Part shown: positions 48,139-54,279 of the stretch, in pieces
Layout: every line of letters starts with the position of its first letter
How positions within the stretch are numbered: position 1 is the stretch's first letter
Assembly: GCA_045531905.1 (NCBI GenBank)
Contig: JAZSEY010000002.1
Span: 1 to 64,000, forward strand
DNA: 64,000 bases
Reading direction: 5' to 3'
DNA from: RGIG6919 sp045531905
GTDB lineage: Bacteria > Bacillota > Clostridia > Lachnospirales > Lachnospiraceae
Program-made: the position numbers and the translations under genes
The notes under the pieces: generated by a model
Databases searched by the model: none
Seen by the model: the letters and a program-made list of their open reading frames with translations, nothing else
What the model was told of the DNA's origin: nothing

Positions 48139-49209
48139 ATGTTTGATAAATTAGAGGATTTGGTTGCACGTTATGATGTTGTATTGGAGTCATTAAATGA
48201 CCCAGAAGTAACAGGTGACCAGCAAAAATATCGTGAATTAATGAAGGAGCAGAGCGATTTGGCTCCTATCGTAGAGAAATACCAGGAGTATAAGAATGCA
48301 AAACAGGCTGTGGAAGACAGTTTGGAGATGTTAGAAATCGAGACAGATGAAGAAATGAAGGAGCTTGCCAAGGAAGAACTTGCTACTGCTAAGGAAGATA
48401 TTGAGCGAATCGAGGGCGAGTTAAAGATTCTTTTGATTCCTAAGGACCCTGCTGATGACAAAAACGTTATCGTGGAAATTCGTGCCGGTGCAGGTGGTGA
48501 CGAGGCCGCATTATTTGCTGCTGAGATTTATCGTATGTATGTGCACTATGCTGAAGGTAGAGCATGGCGTGTAGAGACTATGGAAGTAGAAGAAATCGGT
48601 ATCGGTGGTATGAAGTCAGTTTCTTTCATGGTAACCGGTAAGGGCGCCTACTCCGTATTAAAGTACGAGAGTGGTGTACACCGTGTACAGCGTGTACCGG
48701 AAACAGAGTCAGGTGGACGTATCCACACCTCAACCATTACTGTAGCGGTGATGCCAGAGGCAGAGGAAGTAGACGTACAAATTGATGATAAAGATATCCG
48801 TATCGACGTAATGCGTGCGTCCGGTAACGGTGGTCAGTGTGTCAACACCACAGACTCTGCTGTTCGTTTAACCCACTTCCCTTCAGGAATCGTGGTATAC
48901 AGCCAGACAGAGAAGTCACAGCTTCAGAATAAGGCAAAGGCATTTGCTTTACTCCGTGCAAAGCTGTATGACATCGAAATGCAGAAAGCACACGACGCAG
49001 AGGCTGAGCTTCGTAAGAGTCAGGTTGGTACTGGAGACCGCTCAGAGAAGATTCGTACTTACAACTTCCCACAGGGACGTGTGACAGACCACAGAATTGG
49101 TTTGACACTTTACAAGTTGGATAAGATTATGAACGGTGACATTCAGGAGATTATCGATGCTTGTATTGCTGCTGACCAGGCTGCGAAGCTTGCGAAGATG
49201 AACGAATAG
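48139..49209 (+). CDS. prfA: Peptide chain release factor 1
   Basis: 356 residues. It recognises UAA and UAG and triggers peptide release. The tripeptide that reads the stop codon appears as PET in VQRVPETESGG, the form common in Firmicutes. The catalytic GGQ is in RASGNGGQCVNTTDSAV. AGGAGGTTT precedes the ATG. It ends the housekeeping cluster; accessory sequence with repeated elements begins 75 bases later. Confidence 0.98.
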   Translation: MFDKLEDLVARYDVVLESLNDPEVTGDQQKYRELMKEQSDLAPIVEKYQEYKNAKQAVEDSLEMLEIETDEEMKELAKEELATAKEDIERIEGELKILLIPKDPADDKNVIVEIRAGAGGDEAALFAAEIYRMYVHYAEGRAWRVETMEVEEIGIGGMKSVSFMVTGKGAYSVLKYESGVHRVQRVPETESGGRIHTSTITVAVMPEAEEVDVQIDDKDIRIDVMRASGNGGQCVNTTDSAVRLTHFPSGIVVYSQTEKSQLQNKAKAFALLRAKLYDIEMQKAHDAEAELRKSQVGTGDRSEKIRTYNFPQGRVTDHRIGLTLYKLDKIMNGDIQEIIDACIAADQAAKLAKMNE

Positions 49210-49283
49210 TATGAACGCGAAATGGCGTTCGTGCTATGGAGAATGAATAAGTTTGGTGAACTTGTAATTCAAATTTTCTAATA

Positions 49284-49448
49284 ATCTATTGCAATGTAAA
49301 AATAATTTGTTATAATATAACTATAAGGCAATCGCCACAGAGTGGTTGACCGGTATAAAAGAAACAAAGTCTTCCCGACTGGCCAAAGTACAGGGAAGGC
49401 TTTGTTATTTTACTGACAAATCAAATAAAAAAATGTCAGTAATGCTAT
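49284..49448. repeat. Repeat element copy 1 (solitary antitoxin RNA plus toxin 3' remnant)
   Basis: 165 bases closely matching the left part of the intact locus at 52335. From the left it has a promoter (TTGCAA at 49289, TATAAT at 49311), a hairpin region, a terminator stem at 49364-49405, and, on the minus strand, the last codons of the 31-aa toxin ending in IALLT..LICQ and a stop. Identity stops after TAATGCTAT at 49448; upstream of that the toxin frame has an early stop and no start codon. The element separates prfA from the Phd/Doc genes. Confidence 0.85.
49323..49411 (+). ncRNA. Solitary antitoxin-like RNA, copy 1
   Basis: A predicted RNA of about 90 nt from the extended -10 promoter (TGTTATAAT) to the terminator T residues. 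Hairpin 1 uses GGCAA..CCAC / GTGG..TTG..CC around loop AGA. Hairpin 2 is the terminator (ACAAAGTCTTCCC / GGGAAGGCTTTGT). No peptide of its own is apparent. Confidence 0.65.
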
Positions 49449-49572
49449 GGGGAAAATGGTGGAATTTAAAATTCACTTTATTGAGGTCATATGTAAGCTA
49501 TATGACAAAATAGGTTGAATTTATCCTAGAAAAAGTGATATACTATTTATATAAGATTATGGAGGTGTTCTC

Positions 49573-49815
49573 ATGACAGTAGATACAAACACAATGGTTT
49601 CAATTACAGAAGCAAATCAGAACTTTTCGAAAGTTGCAAGATTAGTAGATGAGCTCGGCTCAGTTGTTATACTTAAGAATAATGCTCCAAGATATTTGGT
49701 AATTGATTTTAGCAAGGCGGATGAAAGCGCCGTAGCTAAAGATGAAGATGTGCTTGAGATTTCAAAGAGATTACTTGCACAGAATAAAGAAGCATATGAG
49801 GTGCTTGCAAAATGA
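49573..49815 (+). CDS. Type II antitoxin, Phd/YefM family
   Basis: 80 residues. The N-terminal DNA-binding half shows the Phd/YefM pattern (MVSITEANQNFSKVARLVDE, then LKNNAPRYLVIDF); the acidic C-terminal tail (KDEDVLEISKRLLAQNKEAYEVL) should wrap the toxin. Antitoxins of this family also repress their own operon. Its last codon overlaps the doc start by four bases (ATGA). GGAGGTG lies upstream. Confidence 0.93.
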   Translation: MTVDTNTMVSITEANQNFSKVARLVDELGSVVILKNNAPRYLVIDFSKADESAVAKDEDVLEISKRLLAQNKEAYEVLAK

Positions 49816-50189
49816 GAAGATTGAGCAAAGAGCAAATTTTGATGCTCCATTCACAGCTCATTGAACAAACTGGCGGAATTGATGGTGTAAGAGACTTTAA
49901 TTTGTTGGAGTCAGCTATTGAGACACCGTTTCAAGTGTTCAGCGGAGAAGAGTTATATCCCACGATACAGGCGAAAGGTACACGCCTTGGCTATGGTTTA
50001 ATAAAAAATCATTGTATGTTGGATGGGAACAAACGAATAGGAACACATGCGATGCTTGTTTTCTTTGCTTTAAATGGAATTGAATTATCGTATACACAAA
50101 AGGAATTGTATGAAATGGTTCTTGCAGTAGCAGATGGAAACTTGGAATATGAAGATATGCTTAAGTGGGTACTGGAGCGTCAAGTGTAA
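49812..50189 (+). CDS. doc: Type II toxin, Doc family
   Basis: 125 residues. Doc toxins phosphorylate EF-Tu and stop translation. The Fic/Doc core motif appears as NHCMLDGNKRIGTHAM, with the His and the GNKR ending that marks Doc kinases rather than AMP-transferring Fic proteins (GNGR). The position usually Pro-Phe after His is Cys-Met here. It is coupled by overlap to the Phd-like gene. The locus sits directly after repeat copy 1. Confidence 0.93.
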   Translation: MRRLSKEQILMLHSQLIEQTGGIDGVRDFNLLESAIETPFQVFSGEELYPTIQAKGTRLGYGLIKNHCMLDGNKRIGTHAMLVFFALNGIELSYTQKELYEMVLAVADGNLEYEDMLKWVLERQV

Positions 50190-50276
50190 TTATTTACTAT
50201 ATTTTAATGCCTGTGTTTGATCTGTGGAAGGCCGAACTTAGGTGACTATTTGTATTTCATATAGTGGAGAGATTCG

Positions 50277-50852
50277 ATGGTAGATAACATTTTCAAAAAC
50301 ACATTAAATACTCGGGCAATTTTACCGGACAGTATTAGATTTGTGAGAAGTGATGTTCCTGTGAATATTACAGAGCAAGAGGTAGAATGGTTGATTGCTC
50401 ATGACATCACCACTGTTATTGATCTTAGAACTGCTGAGGAAAGATGTAATAAAGAATGTCCATTAGCTGGTAATCCACATTTTCGGTATTATTGCATGCC
50501 AGTTACAGGTGGTAGTGTTGTTCCGAAAACGGTTGATGAGGTATCAAAATCATATATAAATATGGTTGATGAACAGATGCATAAAATTATTGATACGATT
50601 TGGACATCTGAAACCAATGTTTTATATTTTTGTAATGCAGGAAAGGACCGAACCGGTGTTGTAACTGCCATTTTACTTTGTAAAGCAGGTATGAATTTAG
50701 AATATATAATTGAAGATTATATGAAATCAAAGCTAAATCTTAGAGATGTGTTGGAGTCTTATGCAAGACGGTTTCCGGATGTTAATATTGATATTATTAC
50801 GCCTCATGAGCGTTATATAACGGAGTTGCTTGAATGGTACACTAATTCGTAA
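50277..50852 (+). CDS. Tyrosine-protein phosphatase family protein
   Basis: 191 residues. The PTP signature CX5R is in YFCNAGKDRTGVVTAIL, with an upstream region (TTVIDLRTAEE) typical of the Y_phosphatase3 family. It may dephosphorylate proteins or phosphoinositide-like substrates. There is no signal peptide. AGTGGAGAG precedes the ATG. The stop codon is two bases before repeat copy 2. Confidence 0.9.
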   Translation: MVDNIFKNTLNTRAILPDSIRFVRSDVPVNITEQEVEWLIAHDITTVIDLRTAEERCNKECPLAGNPHFRYYCMPVTGGSVVPKTVDEVSKSYINMVDEQMHKIIDTIWTSETNVLYFCNAGKDRTGVVTAILLCKAGMNLEYIIEDYMKSKLNLRDVLESYARRFPDVNIDIITPHERYITELLEWYTNS

Positions 50853-50854
50853 AA

Positions 50855-51002
50855 ATCTATTGCAATGTAAAAATAATTTGTTATAATATAACTATAAGGC
50901 AATCGCCACAGAGTGGTTGACCGGTTGAGAAAGAAAACCTTCCCTCACTAGCCAAAGTACAGGGAAGGTTTTTTGTTTTACTGACAAATCAAATAAATGA
51001 AA
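50855..51002. repeat. Repeat element copy 2 (shorter remnant)
   Basis: 148 bases matching the other copies up to AAATAAATGAAA, then diverging. The promoter (TTGCAA at 50860, TATAAT at 50882) and both hairpins are intact. The terminator stem has changed on both sides to the AACCTTCCC / GGGAAGGTT form. On the minus strand only about seven toxin codons before the stop remain. It begins immediately after the phosphatase gene. Confidence 0.82.
50894..50979 (+). ncRNA. Solitary antitoxin-like RNA, copy 2
   Basis: A predicted RNA of about 86 nt with the same 5' hairpin as copy 1 (GGCAATCG..GTTGACC) and a terminator stem AAAACCTTCCC / GGGAAGGTTTT followed by TTGTTTT. Confidence 0.65.
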
Positions 51003-51025
51003 TCTTAAGGGGGTTGCTTTGTGAT

Positions 51026-51142
51026 ATGCCTGATTGTTTTAAGAATATTTTCACTTTAGATGAAAAGGGAAATGTATATAGTATTCGCGATGTTAATGAA
51101 GTGAATCAATCATGGGATGATTTTTGGGGAAGAAAAGAATGA
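51026..51142 (+). CDS. Small ORF (38 aa) coupled to the esterase gene
   Basis: ATG at 51026 with AAGGGGG somewhat far upstream (about 12 bases). The product, beginning MPDCFKNIFTLDEKGNVYSI, is acidic and aromatic (SWDDFW near the end). Its stop overlaps the esterase start (ATGA), suggesting translational coupling. It could be a real small protein, or the 3' end of a gene cut by repeat copy 2, which ends 23 bases upstream. Confidence 0.4.
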   Translation: MPDCFKNIFTLDEKGNVYSIRDVNEVNQSWDDFWGRKE

Positions 51143-52059
51143 AATATAATATAAATAAGGAATTATCAAAGATAGCAAAACAAAAAGCACCATCCAATAT
51201 AAAACTTTACCCGCTTATAAACTTCGCAATGAAATATATGTTTAAATGTAAATCAGATAATGCAGTTAATGTTATACAATATGAAATTGCAGGACATATG
51301 GATGCGAAGCTAAAGACATATGTTATTGAACCAAGAGGCTGTAAGGAAGAAATTCCGTGTGTAGTTTATTATCATGGTGGCGGATTTTTATTGAGGGCTT
51401 CAGGAGCGCATTACCAAATTGCAAAATGGTATGCTGAAAGAGCCAAATGCAAAGTCGTTTATGTAGATTATCGGTTAGCACCCAAATATCCATTTCCTAT
51501 TCCAGTAGAAGATTGTTACTGCGCATATCAATGGACAATCAAGAACGCAAGTAAGTTAGGTATTGATAAAAATAGGATTGTAATAGGTGGTGACAGTGCC
51601 GGTGGGAATTTGGCGGCTTCTGTTACACTTATGTTAAATGAAAGAAAAGCACAACTTCCAAATGCAGTAATGTTAATCTATCCAGTGACAGATAGAAGAA
51701 TGAAAACAGAATCCATGAAAAGATATACAGATACTCCTATATGGAATGCTAAACTGTCCCAAATGATGTGGAATGCATATCTGAATAATGTTAGTGTGGA
51801 TGATGTTAAGTATGTATCGCCTATTGAGGCTGAAAGATTAAGTTTTTTTCCAAGAACATATATGGAAGTGGCAGAATTTGACTGTTTACATGACGAAGGT
51901 ATTGCATTTGCAAATAGACTACAGCAAGAAGGTGTGATGGTAGAATTATATGAGGAAAAGGGAACTTGTCATGGATTTGAAACAGCGTTAAAAAGTACGA
52001 TATTAAAAAGTGCAATGGAAAGAAGAATTAATTGGTTGAAAGAAATCTTATGTAAGTAG
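51139..52059 (+). CDS. Alpha/beta hydrolase, hormone-sensitive-lipase-type esterase
   Basis: 306 residues. The oxyanion-hole motif is YYHGGGFLLRA, the nucleophile is in IGGDSAGGNLAAS, the acidic residue is probably in AEFDCLHDEG, and the catalytic His is in TCHGFETAL. Such esterases cleave short acyl or acetyl esters. The ATG overlaps the stop of the small ORF before it. There is no signal peptide, so it acts in the cytoplasm. Confidence 0.92.
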   Translation: MKYNINKELSKIAKQKAPSNIKLYPLINFAMKYMFKCKSDNAVNVIQYEIAGHMDAKLKTYVIEPRGCKEEIPCVVYYHGGGFLLRASGAHYQIAKWYAERAKCKVVYVDYRLAPKYPFPIPVEDCYCAYQWTIKNASKLGIDKNRIVIGGDSAGGNLAASVTLMLNERKAQLPNAVMLIYPVTDRRMKTESMKRYTDTPIWNAKLSQMMWNAYLNNVSVDDVKYVSPIEAERLSFFPRTYMEVAEFDCLHDEGIAFANRLQQEGVMVELYEEKGTCHGFETALKSTILKSAMERRINWLKEILCK

Positions 52060-52106
52060 AGATTATATATGCAACAAAAGAGTTGAATTCTATGGAGGAA
52101 TTGTAT

Positions 52107-52301
52107 ATGGAAACAAAATGTGAAAAATGTGGTGGAGAATTAATAAAAGGACAAATGGCAGGAATGCATGGAATGTTTTTTTATCCGGAAGGAGAGATAA
52201 ATAAATTGAAACCAAAGAGAAGTTCTGTAGTTTGTTATTGCTGCAAGAGTTGTGGACTTGTTCAGATGTTTACAGTTAAAGAGGTTGCGAAATTATTGTA
52301 G
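52107..52301 (+). CDS. Small zinc-ribbon protein (64 aa)
   Basis: Two cysteine pairs, CEKCGGE near the start and CCKSCGL near the end, form a zinc ribbon around a short beta hairpin (GMHGMFFYPEGEINKLK). ATGGAGG is eight bases before the chosen ATG. It shares a layout with small PF20097-like zinc-ribbon proteins, but the family assignment is tentative and the function unknown. It follows the esterase gene by 47 bases. Confidence 0.75.
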   Translation: METKCEKCGGELIKGQMAGMHGMFFYPEGEINKLKPKRSSVVCYCCKSCGLVQMFTVKEVAKLL

Positions 52302-52334
52302 AAAAGCATGCGAAGTTTTGATTAGTTTTTTTTG

Positions 52335-52456
52335 TTGCAATGTAAAAATAATTTGTTATAATATAACTATAAGGCAACCGCCACAGAGTGGTTGACCCGT
52401 GTTTAGGAAAAACCTTCCCGCACTGGCCAAAGTACAGGGAAGGTTTTTTATTTTAC
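52335..52456 (+). ncRNA. Antitoxin RNA of the intact type I toxin-antitoxin locus (copy 3)
   Basis: The promoter has TTGCAA (52335-52340), a 16-base spacer and an extended -10 TGTTATAAT (ending 52362). The RNA should start near 52369 and run to the T residues near 52455, about 88 nt. Hairpin 1 is GGCAACCGCCAC / GTGGTTGACC (52373-52397). Hairpin 2, AAAAACCTTCCC / GGGAAGGTTTTT (52408-52449), is a terminator usable on both strands. The RNA ends facing the stop codon of the toxin gene, so it would be complementary to the toxin mRNA 3' UTR, the arrangement of TxpA/RatA-type systems. Confidence 0.7.
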
Positions 52457-52548
52457 TGACAAATCAAATAAATGAAAGTCAGTAATGCTATAAGAAATAA
52501 ACCAAACTGCATCAGATCGCTGAAGCTAAATTTGTCTTTTTTCTTCAT
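52453..52548 (-). CDS. Type I holin-like toxin (31 aa)
   Basis: A 31-residue ORF on the minus strand. It begins MKKKDKFSFSDLMQF, then has a single hydrophobic helix containing FLIALLTFIYLI and ends in CQ. A basic N-terminus followed by one membrane helix fits the putative holin-like toxin family of Firmicutes type I systems, which depolarise the membrane. A strong ribosome binding site (GGAGGTGA, seven bases before ATG) and a promoter at 52628-52656 support it. It lies convergent to the antitoxin RNA. It is short enough to be missed by most gene callers. Confidence 0.75.
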   Translation of the reverse strand: MKKKDKFSFSDLMQFGLFLIALLTFIYLICQ

Positions 52549-52627
52549 ATGCCTCACCTCCATTCTATGTAGAATAGAGGTCAACTACCCTGTAACACGA
52601 TTGCCGACAGATATAACTGTCAAATTT

Positions 52628-52656
52628 ATATTATCATATTTTTGAATATAAAACAA
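52628..52656 (-). promoter_or_regulatory. Promoter of the 31-aa toxin gene
   Basis: On the minus strand TTGTTT (52656-52651) and TAATAT (52633-52628) are 17 bases apart. The leader of about 75 nt contains a second version of the antitoxin's 5' hairpin (52605-52579, GGCAATCG...GTTGACC). Confidence 0.55.
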
Positions 52657-52736
52657 TTAAAATGTAAAAAATATTGTGCCAAGAATGGACGGTATGATAT
52701 ATTAGATAATAGTAGAGTGAATTTTTAGGTGAATAG

Positions 52737-53075
52737 ATGAGAAGTGCGATAAATGAGTATATTGAACAAAATAAATTATGTAATGAATGCATTTTTAAGG
52801 ACTATAAGGAATTCTTGGAGATTCTTTTTGCTAATAACGGGGTTGTAAGTATGATTGTGTGGTTTGACTACTGCAAAATAGAGAATCAATCAGAGTCTTT
52901 GGGCGCAGGAGGATACATTGATAAAAGAGATAATGCTTATATGTGGGCGGAAACGCAGATATATGAAATTGGATTTGAAAATAAATCATTATTAGAAATC
53001 GTGGAATATATAGAGGATATAATAGGCAAGTATCAAGATTACAAATTATATCCAGCATTTTATCTTGCTGAATGA
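52737..53075 (+). CDS. Hypothetical protein (112 aa)
   Basis: 112 residues, acidic and rich in aromatic residues, with CNECIF near residue 15 and a predicted C-terminal helix (LLEIVEYIEDIIGKY). No family was recognised. AGGTGA precedes the ATG. The following gene's frame begins within four bases of its stop, suggesting joint transcription. Confidence 0.6.
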   Translation: MRSAINEYIEQNKLCNECIFKDYKEFLEILFANNGVVSMIVWFDYCKIENQSESLGAGGYIDKRDNAYMWAETQIYEIGFENKSLLEIVEYIEDIIGKYQDYKLYPAFYLAE

Positions 53076-53101
53076 AAAGGGAGATAGGAAGAGGAATGAA
53101 T

Positions 53102-53578
53102 ATGTTTAGAGAACTAATGAGAAAAAACAAGCAACTTTCTACAGAGGAATGTGTTGCTATTCTATGTGATGAAAAGAGAGGCGTGTTGTCTGTAATTGGA
53201 GACAATGCCTATCCATACGGCATGCCGATGAACCATTGGTATAATGAAGAAGATGGAAAACTATATTTTCATTGCGGTACTGCTGGTCATAGGCTGGATG
53301 CACTGAGCAAGAATAATAAGGTGTCATTCTGTGTATATGATAGTGAATATCAGAAAGAAGGACAGTGGGCTTTTAACATTAGAAGTGTGATTGTATTTGG
53401 CAAAATAGAAGTGATACGGGATATCGATAGAATCGTTGACATTACAACAAAATTGAGTCATAAATTCACACAGGATGAGGAATATATCCAAGATGAAATT
53501 GAAAAACATGCTCATCGAACATTATTGTTAGAGTTGACACCCGAGCATATATGTGGAAAAATAGTAGAAGAGTCATAA
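53102..53578 (+). CDS. Pyridoxamine 5'-phosphate oxidase family protein
   Basis: 158 residues with the split-barrel flavin-binding fold. Patterns include CVAILCDEKRGVLSVIGDNAYPYG near the start, split here as GVLSVIGDNAYPYGMPMNHW, and LYFHCGTAGHRLDAL. Members of this group bind FMN or F420-like cofactors and are often of unknown substrate. The ATG at 53102 has AGAGGA upstream. Its stop is embedded in GTCATAATGCTA, close to the end sequence of the repeat elements. Confidence 0.88.
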   Translation: MFRELMRKNKQLSTEECVAILCDEKRGVLSVIGDNAYPYGMPMNHWYNEEDGKLYFHCGTAGHRLDALSKNNKVSFCVYDSEYQKEGQWAFNIRSVIVFGKIEVIRDIDRIVDITTKLSHKFTQDEEYIQDEIEKHAHRTLLLELTPEHICGKIVEES

Positions 53579-53602
53579 TGCTACAAAGGGGGGATAAAGC
53601 AA

Positions 53603-53953
53603 ATGGACGAGAATTTAGAGAAAATCAAAGAAAGAAACGAAAAGAACAAAACTTTCCGCAAGCGATTGAAGAATCTGTATAAGGTTATGTATGGATTGAT
53701 GGCTTTTATGTTCGTAACGATTGTGATTCTTACCATAGAGAGTCCTCCAAGAACAGTGATGATACCGGCGTTGTATGTGGAATGTGTTCTCTTTGTGGTA
53801 TGGCTTTTGTGTTGTATTATCGGTGGTCTTAGAATCCGTTGTCCACACTGTAATGCTTATATTGGACGTTCTGACCCATGGAACATCCGCAAATGCCCAT
53901 ATTGTGGAGAAAGTCTTGAGATACTTGAGTACTATGGAAATAAAAAACTGTAA
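53603..53953 (+). CDS. Small membrane protein with C-terminal zinc ribbon
   Basis: 116 residues. A basic N-terminus is followed by two helices (YGLMAFMFVTIVILTI and ALYVECVLFVVWLLCCIIGG), and a cytoplasmic zinc ribbon (RCPHCNAYIG...KCPYCGESL). This layout is common in Clostridia and of unknown function. The ribosome binding site AAGGGGGG lies close to the preceding gene's stop. The stop codon is followed by TGCT, as in other accessory genes here. Confidence 0.8.
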   Translation: MDENLEKIKERNEKNKTFRKRLKNLYKVMYGLMAFMFVTIVILTIESPPRTVMIPALYVECVLFVVWLLCCIIGGLRIRCPHCNAYIGRSDPWNIRKCPYCGESLEILEYYGNKKL

Positions 53954-54014
53954 TGCTCTTGTCTGAATTTGGCTAATTATATGTTTATTTTACGAATCAT
54001 TTTCAACGAGATTC

Positions 54015-54267
54015 TGTTGACAAAATGCTTTGGTTTTGCTATTATGCGTAATGGAGACTCGGCTTTTGTGGAAAGTCTGACAGGGAGAATGCGTCACCGA
54101 CTGAAAGCGCATTTCAGATGAGTAGTAAGTTTGGGAACACTCTGGATTACAACAATTGTATAATAAAAGCGGATACATTTTGTATCAATGCGGGTGGCAC
54201 CGCGGGTTAATTTTAGTTTACTCGTCCCGGGAATATGATTCATATTCCCGGGGCTTATTTTTTTCAA
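54015..54267 (+). promoter_or_regulatory. Promoter and T-box leader of the aspS operon
   Basis: A consensus promoter (TTGACA at 54017-54022, 17 bases, TATTAT) starts a leader of about 220 nt. The T-box core GGGTGGCACCGCGG is at 54192-54205. Its TGGC would pair with a tRNA ending GCCA, i.e. discriminator G73, as in tRNA-Asp and tRNA-Asn. The terminator CCCGGGAATATG / CATATTCCCGGG with a long T run is at 54226-54267. Stem I lies within about 54055-54160, but I could not assign the specifier codon with confidence. Uncharged tRNA should allow read-through into the synthetase and gat genes. Confidence 0.9.
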
Positions 54268-54279
54268 GGAGGTTTTATT

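Noticed and set aside
49440..49482. Full toxin gene in repeat copy 1
   Set aside because: On the minus strand the frame upstream of the breakpoint meets a stop codon without any ATG, GTG or TTG start, so only the 3' end of the toxin is present.
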